A stretch of 17,800 bases of DNA. Origin: CAVSWN01 sp046728115 (GTDB lineage Bacteria; Acidobacteriota; Vicinamibacteria; Vicinamibacterales; CAVVIG01). Below are positions 14,386 through 17,800 of this stretch, one piece after another. The translations under genes and the position numbers were made by a program. The number at the start of each line of letters is the position of its first letter. The first letter of the stretch is position 1. The stretch spans positions 1-17,800 of the forward strand of contig JBKPDW010000485.1 in NCBI GenBank assembly GCA_046728115.1, written 5' to 3'. The notes under the pieces are model-generated. The model did not search any database. It saw only the letters and a list, made by a program, of their open reading frames with translations, and was not told where the DNA came from.

Positions 14386-15669
14386 ATGCATGCCTGCATC
14401 CTGGCGGTCGGCAGCGAGATGCTGACGCCGTTTCGCGTCGACACCAACTCGCTCCTGATCACCGAACGACTGAATCAGATCGGTTGCGACGTACGGTTGA
14501 AAGCGGTCGTCGCCGATCACGTCGACGAGCTCAAGCGCGTCATCGAGGGTGCGCTTGCGTGGGCGGATCTCGTCGTGATCACCGGCGGACTGGGTCCAAC
14601 CGGAGACGACATCACCCGTGAAGCAGTTGCCGCCGTGCTCAACGTGCCGGTGGACATCGACGAGCGAATCGTCGAGCGCATTCGCGAACGCTTCTCGCGT
14701 CGCGGCATGACCATGCCGGAGATCAACCGCCGCCAGGCGATGGTTCCGCGCGGAGCGACGGTGCTCGCGAATCCGAACGGCACGGCGCCCGGCCTCTGGC
14801 TCGAACGCGATCGCACGGCGATCGTGTTGCTGCCCGGTCCACCGCGCGAGATGACGCCAATGCTGGATGCGGTGATTCACGATCGGCTCGCGCCGCGGGC
14901 AGGATCTTCGGGTCTCTTTCGACGGGTCGTCAAGGTGACGGGCCGAAGCGAGTCGGACGTAGACGCCGTCGCGCAGCCGGTGTACGGACCGTGGACCACG
15001 CACCCGGTTCCGATCAGCACCACGATCCTCGCGGCGCTCGGTCAAATCGAGCTGCACCTGACGGTCGTTGCGCAGAGTCGGGAAGAGGCGGACGCCGAGC
15101 TCGATGCGGCCGTACGGCAACTGGAAGGTGTGCTCGGCGTGTCCGTTTACAGCACCGACGGCCAGCCCCTCGAAGCCGTCGTCGGGGCCATGATGCGCGA
15201 GCGTCGCCTCAGGATTGCAGTGGCCGAATCGTGCTCCGGGGGCCTCCTCGCGTCTCGTCTCACCGACGTGCCCGGAAGCTCCGACTACGTCGAGCGTGGA
15301 GCGGTGTGTTACAGCAACCGGTCGAAAATCGAACTGGCGGGCGTGCCGGAAGCGCTGATCATCGATTACGGCGCCGTCAGTGAACCTGTGGCTCGCGCGA
15401 TGGCCAGCGGCATTCGGGAGCGCGCCGGCACCGAGATTGGCGTCGGCATCACCGGCATCGCAGGTCCTGGCGGCGGATCAGCGGAAAAGCCGGTCGGGAC
15501 CGTGGCGATCGCGGTAGCCGTCGGGGACACGGTCAGGACGCGGACGTTTCAGTTTCTCGGCGGCCGCGAAATGGTGAAATACCAATCGGCGCAGGCGGCG
15601 ATGAACATGCTGCGCCTGATCCTGATGAAAGCCGACGCGCCGTTCTGGCCTGCGAAGAGCAGGGATTAG
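14386..15669 (+). CDS. cinA: CinA-type NMN amidohydrolase
   Basis: This 427-residue protein of the CinA/PncC type deamidates nicotinamide mononucleotide in NAD recycling, and its N-terminal domain is of the ADP-ribose pyrophosphatase (COG1058) type. The N-terminal molybdopterin-binding-like domain begins CILAVGSEMLTPFRVDTNSL and contains DLVVITGGLGPTGDDITREA and LLPGPPREM. The C-terminal CinA domain contains IAVAESCSGGLLASRLTDVP (the conserved catalytic Ser in the ESCSGG motif), GAVCYSNRSKIELAGV, and GVGITGIAGPGGGSAEKPVG. I chose the ATG at 14386, which gives the family N terminus. An in-frame ATG at 14314 would add 24 residues that are only the translated repeat. It is commonly found beside pgpA, as here. 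Confidence 0.95.
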   Translation: MHACILAVGSEMLTPFRVDTNSLLITERLNQIGCDVRLKAVVADHVDELKRVIEGALAWADLVVITGGLGPTGDDITREAVAAVLNVPVDIDERIVERIRERFSRRGMTMPEINRRQAMVPRGATVLANPNGTAPGLWLERDRTAIVLLPGPPREMTPMLDAVIHDRLAPRAGSSGLFRRVVKVTGRSESDVDAVAQPVYGPWTTHPVPISTTILAALGQIELHLTVVAQSREEADAELDAAVRQLEGVLGVSVYSTDGQPLEAVVGAMMRERRLRIAVAESCSGGLLASRLTDVPGSSDYVERGAVCYSNRSKIELAGVPEALIIDYGAVSEPVARAMASGIRERAGTEIGVGITGIAGPGGGSAEKPVGTVAIAVAVGDTVRTRTFQFLGGREMVKYQSAQAAMNMLRLILMKADAPFWPAKSRD

Positions 15670-15722
15670 CGGTTGGGGCTCAGGGGACTGGCAGCAGGCC
15701 TTGCACGACCGCTATCACTACC

Positions 15723-16292
15723 GTGCGTCTATTCATAGCAATCGATCTGGACGATGCCGCCAGAGCTTCGATCGGGGCAGAGCAGAGGCGCATCGCCTCG
15801 GCCATGGGCGAGTCGCGCTCGTCGATCAGGTGGGTGCAGCCCGAACAGATGCACCTGACGTTGGTATTTCTTGGCGAGACGCCCGAGGATGTAGCCGCAG
15901 CGGTCGTCGACGCGATGAGCGTTCCCATGTCGGCTCCGACCTTTGACATGGTCTTTCAAGGCGTTGGCGTGTTTCCGCCGCACGGCGCTCCGCGCGCCCT
16001 GTGGATTGGAGTCGGCGACGGCTCGTCGGAGGTGATCGATGTGCAACGCGAGATCGCCAACCGAGTCGCCGCGTGCGGCGTCGCGCTTGAAACCCGTCCC
16101 TTTCGCCCGCACCTGACGCTGGGGCGATGGCGGCATTCCCGGCCTTCCGATCGCCGCCAGGCGCTTGCGCGCTCCACGTCGCATGCGGTCGCGCGCGCTC
16201 GTGTCAGCGCGGCGACGTTGTATCAGAGCCGCATCTCGTCGGCCGGTTCGACCTACACGGCGCTGGCGCGTGCTACGCTTTCCGAGTGCTGA
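15723..16292 (+). CDS. thpR: RNA 2',3'-cyclic phosphodiesterase ThpR
   Basis: This 189-residue member of the 2H phosphoesterase family was earlier called 2'-5' RNA ligase. The two catalytic HxT motifs are His44-Leu-Thr46 (MHLTLVFLG) and His130-Leu-Thr132 (RPHLTLGRWR), with the normal spacing of about 86 residues. The N terminus RLFIAIDLDDAARASI is typical of ThpR. The family opens 2',3'-cyclic phosphates in RNA, but its physiological role is not settled. It begins at GTG, 53 bases after cinA, with no clear ribosome binding site. Its stop overlaps the GTG start of plsY, so translation of the two genes is probably coupled. The last 50 residues are arginine- and serine-rich and less conserved. 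Confidence 0.94.
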   Translation: MRLFIAIDLDDAARASIGAEQRRIASAMGESRSSIRWVQPEQMHLTLVFLGETPEDVAAAVVDAMSVPMSAPTFDMVFQGVGVFPPHGAPRALWIGVGDGSSEVIDVQREIANRVAACGVALETRPFRPHLTLGRWRHSRPSDRRQALARSTSHAVARARVSAATLYQSRISSAGSTYTALARATLSEC

Positions 16293-16870
16293 TCGTTGCG
16301 CTCGCCGGGTATCTGCTTGGATCCATTCCCTTCGCGCTCCTGATGGCGAGGCACCTGGGCACTGCCGATCTGCGCCTGATCGGCAGCGGAAACGTCGGAG
16401 CCGCGAACGTAATGCGCGTCTCCGGTGTGAAGGCCGGTGTGGCTGTTGCCGCACTCGACGCTCTGAAAGGTGCATTCAGCGTGCTGATCGCGGAACAGAT
16501 CAGCAGCAGTCCGACGGCTCCGGCGGTTGCGGGCGTTGCCGCAATCGTCGGTCACATCTACCCCGTGTGGCTGCGATTCCGCGGCGGGAAAGGCGTCGCG
16601 ACGGCGTGCGGCGTCTTCTCGATTCTGACCCCGCTCGCCCTGGTGTTGTCTCTGGCGGTCTTCGTGGCCGCCGTCTCGCTGACGAAATACATCTCGCTCG
16701 GATCGCTGCTCGCGTCGATTGCTCTGCCGCCGCTTGCGTACGCGGCGGGCAGTCCCGCGTCGGCGGTGATGGCGGCCGTCGCGGCGGCGAGCATCATCGT
16801 GTTTCGTCACCGATCGAATCTCGCCCGGCTGCGGTCGGGGACCGAGCGCCGAATTGGAATGCGGGTCTAG
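16286..16870 (+). CDS. plsY: Acyl-phosphate:glycerol-3-phosphate acyltransferase
   Basis: This 194-residue multi-pass membrane enzyme transfers the acyl group from acyl-phosphate to glycerol-3-phosphate, the first step of phospholipid synthesis. Conserved motifs are GYLLGSIPFALLMAR (9-22), GSGNVGAANVMR (33-44), HIYPVWLRFRGGKGVAT (90-106) and HRSNLARLRSGTERRIG near the end. Hydrophobic helices lie between them. The GTG start at 16286 overlaps the thpR stop and yields the conserved N terminus; the frame is open further upstream, but that part overlaps thpR and has no family character. The gpsA ATG follows the stop directly, a plsY-gpsA pairing seen in many bacteria, so substrate supply and use are co-transcribed. 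Confidence 0.97.
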   Translation: MLIVALAGYLLGSIPFALLMARHLGTADLRLIGSGNVGAANVMRVSGVKAGVAVAALDALKGAFSVLIAEQISSSPTAPAVAGVAAIVGHIYPVWLRFRGGKGVATACGVFSILTPLALVLSLAVFVAAVSLTKYISLGSLLASIALPPLAYAAGSPASAVMAAVAAASIIVFRHRSNLARLRSGTERRIGMRV

Positions 16871-17800
16871 ATGCGGACGGTCACCGTACTCGGAGCGGGC
16901 AGCTGGGGAACGGCGCTCGCCATTCATCTGGCCCGGGTTGGTCATGACGTTCGTCTCTGGGCACGCGATCCAGCGCTCGTAGACGAGATGCGGGCGCGGC
17001 GCGCCAATCCCGTCTACCTTCCCGACGTCCGGCTTCCGGATCGAGTGCTCGTCACGAACGTGCTTGGTGAAGCGCTGGAGGGCCGCGACCTGATCGTCTC
17101 GGCGATCCCGACTCACGGCTGCCGAGCCGTCATCCACGCCGGGGCTGGGCATATTGCGGACCATGCCGTGGTCGTCAGTGCCGCGAAAGGCCTCGAGGCT
17201 GATTCGTTGTTGCGGATGTCCGACGTGATCGCCCAGGAGGTCGGTGGCGGTCATCCGGTGGTGGTGCTGTCGGGGCCAAGCTTCGCGGTGGAAGTTGCCA
17301 ACGAATTGCCGACGGCGGTTTTGGCGGCCTCGTCGGACAAGCGCGCGGTCGAGCTCGTGCAGCAGGAATTTCGAGGGCCAGCGTTCCGCCTCTATGGCAG
17401 CGACGATGTGGTCGGCGTGGAGATGGGCGGGGCGCTGAAGAACATCATCGCGATCGCTGCGGGTGTCGTCGAGGGTCTGGGGCTGGGCCACAACTCGCTC
17501 GCGGCACTCATCACGCGGGGACTCGTCGAGCTCACGCGTGTGGCGTGCGCTGCCGGAGGGCGGCGCGAAACGCTGTCGGGGCTCAGCGGTCTCGGCGATC
17601 TCGTTCTGACGTGCACAGGCGACCTGAGCCGCAACCGCTACGTCGGGATCGAGCTTGCGCGGGGACGTCCGCTCGCCGAAATTCTCGCGGGCATGAAAAT
17701 GATCGCCGAGGGTGTGCGAACGACGGGCGCCGCACTCGCGCTAGGCGTACGGTATGGCGTCGAGCTGCCGATTGCCACACAGATGCAGGAAGTGCTGGTC
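16871..17800 (+). CDS. gpsA: NAD(P)-dependent glycerol-3-phosphate dehydrogenase, 3'-truncated
   Basis: GpsA reduces dihydroxyacetone phosphate to sn-glycerol-3-phosphate, the substrate of PlsY. It is open to the window end, so 310 residues are visible and roughly 25 from the usual length are missing. Motifs are the Rossmann dinucleotide site VTVLGAGSWGTALAIHLA (4-21), VVSAAKGLE (101-109), LSGPSFAVEVANELPTAV (133-150), catalytic Lys190 in GGALKNIIAIAAG, and GLSGLGDLVLTCTGDLSRNR (237-256). The ATG comes right after the plsY TAG with no spacing, which supports coupled translation in one operon. I see no missing key residue in the part present. Confidence 0.97.
   Translation, partial: MRTVTVLGAGSWGTALAIHLARVGHDVRLWARDPALVDEMRARRANPVYLPDVRLPDRVLVTNVLGEALEGRDLIVSAIPTHGCRAVIHAGAGHIADHAVVVSAAKGLEADSLLRMSDVIAQEVGGGHPVVVLSGPSFAVEVANELPTAVLAASSDKRAVELVQQEFRGPAFRLYGSDDVVGVEMGGALKNIIAIAAGVVEGLGLGHNSLAALITRGLVELTRVACAAGGRRETLSGLSGLGDLVLTCTGDLSRNRYVGIELARGRPLAEILAGMKMIAEGVRTTGAALALGVRYGVELPIATQMQEVLV

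Noticed and set aside
16253..17491. Long - strand open frame opposite plsY and gpsA
   Set aside because: It covers two well-supported + strand genes and shows no protein family signature.

Overview
The window is GC-rich, densely packed bacterial chromosome carrying mostly conserved housekeeping genes. The 5'-truncated first gene has the C-terminal signature of the VWFA-related proteins that are expanded in Acidobacteriota. With the overall gene style, this suggests an acidobacterium, perhaps Vicinamibacteria. That placement is inference. I see no phage, insertion sequence, CRISPR array, tRNA or rRNA, and no gap over 300 bases without a gene.

Layout. Positions 1-2075 (+): end of the VWFA-related protein, a small stress-type protein, and a TonB-family energy transducer with a long Gly/Pro linker. 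A hairpin at 2121-2157 serves as a terminator for two convergent transcripts. Positions 2220-4168 (-): groES-groEL, driven by a consensus sigma-70 promoter overlapping a CIRCE operator (4242-4273), the classic HrcA heat-shock control. Positions 4337-5496 (-): purC followed by a small Fis-type DNA-binding protein whose start overlaps the purC stop. Positions 5567-7130 (+): an MprF/UPF0104-type membrane protein, then nrdR. Positions 7188-10923 (+): an NtrY-like membrane histidine kinase and an NtrX/NtrC-like sigma-54 activator. Positions 10965-11870 (-): glutamate formimidoyltransferase. Positions 12006-17800 (+): a close-packed run of a TPR membrane protein, a zinc-ribbon/RDD membrane protein, pgpA, cinA, thpR, plsY and gpsA (cut at the window end). 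Three of these (pgpA, plsY, gpsA) serve phospholipid synthesis: gpsA makes glycerol-3-phosphate, plsY acylates it, and pgpA makes phosphatidylglycerol.

The unusual feature lies between the genes. Five intergenic gaps (2176-2224, 6632-6659, 9469-9531, 10924-10980, 11877-11983) are filled with degenerate tandem heptamers of one family (core TTCAGA/TTCGAM), and a sixth (14278-14384) has a related design with about 8-bp period in two opposed arms. They occur in convergent, divergent and same-strand gaps. They touch stop and start codons, and in two arrays the 7-bp register is broken by 4-bp inserts that give 11-bp steps. They resemble in style, but not in sequence, the heptameric STRR repeats of heterocystous cyanobacteria. 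I regard this as the observation most worth following. The genes themselves are ordinary, and I see no novel multi-gene system.
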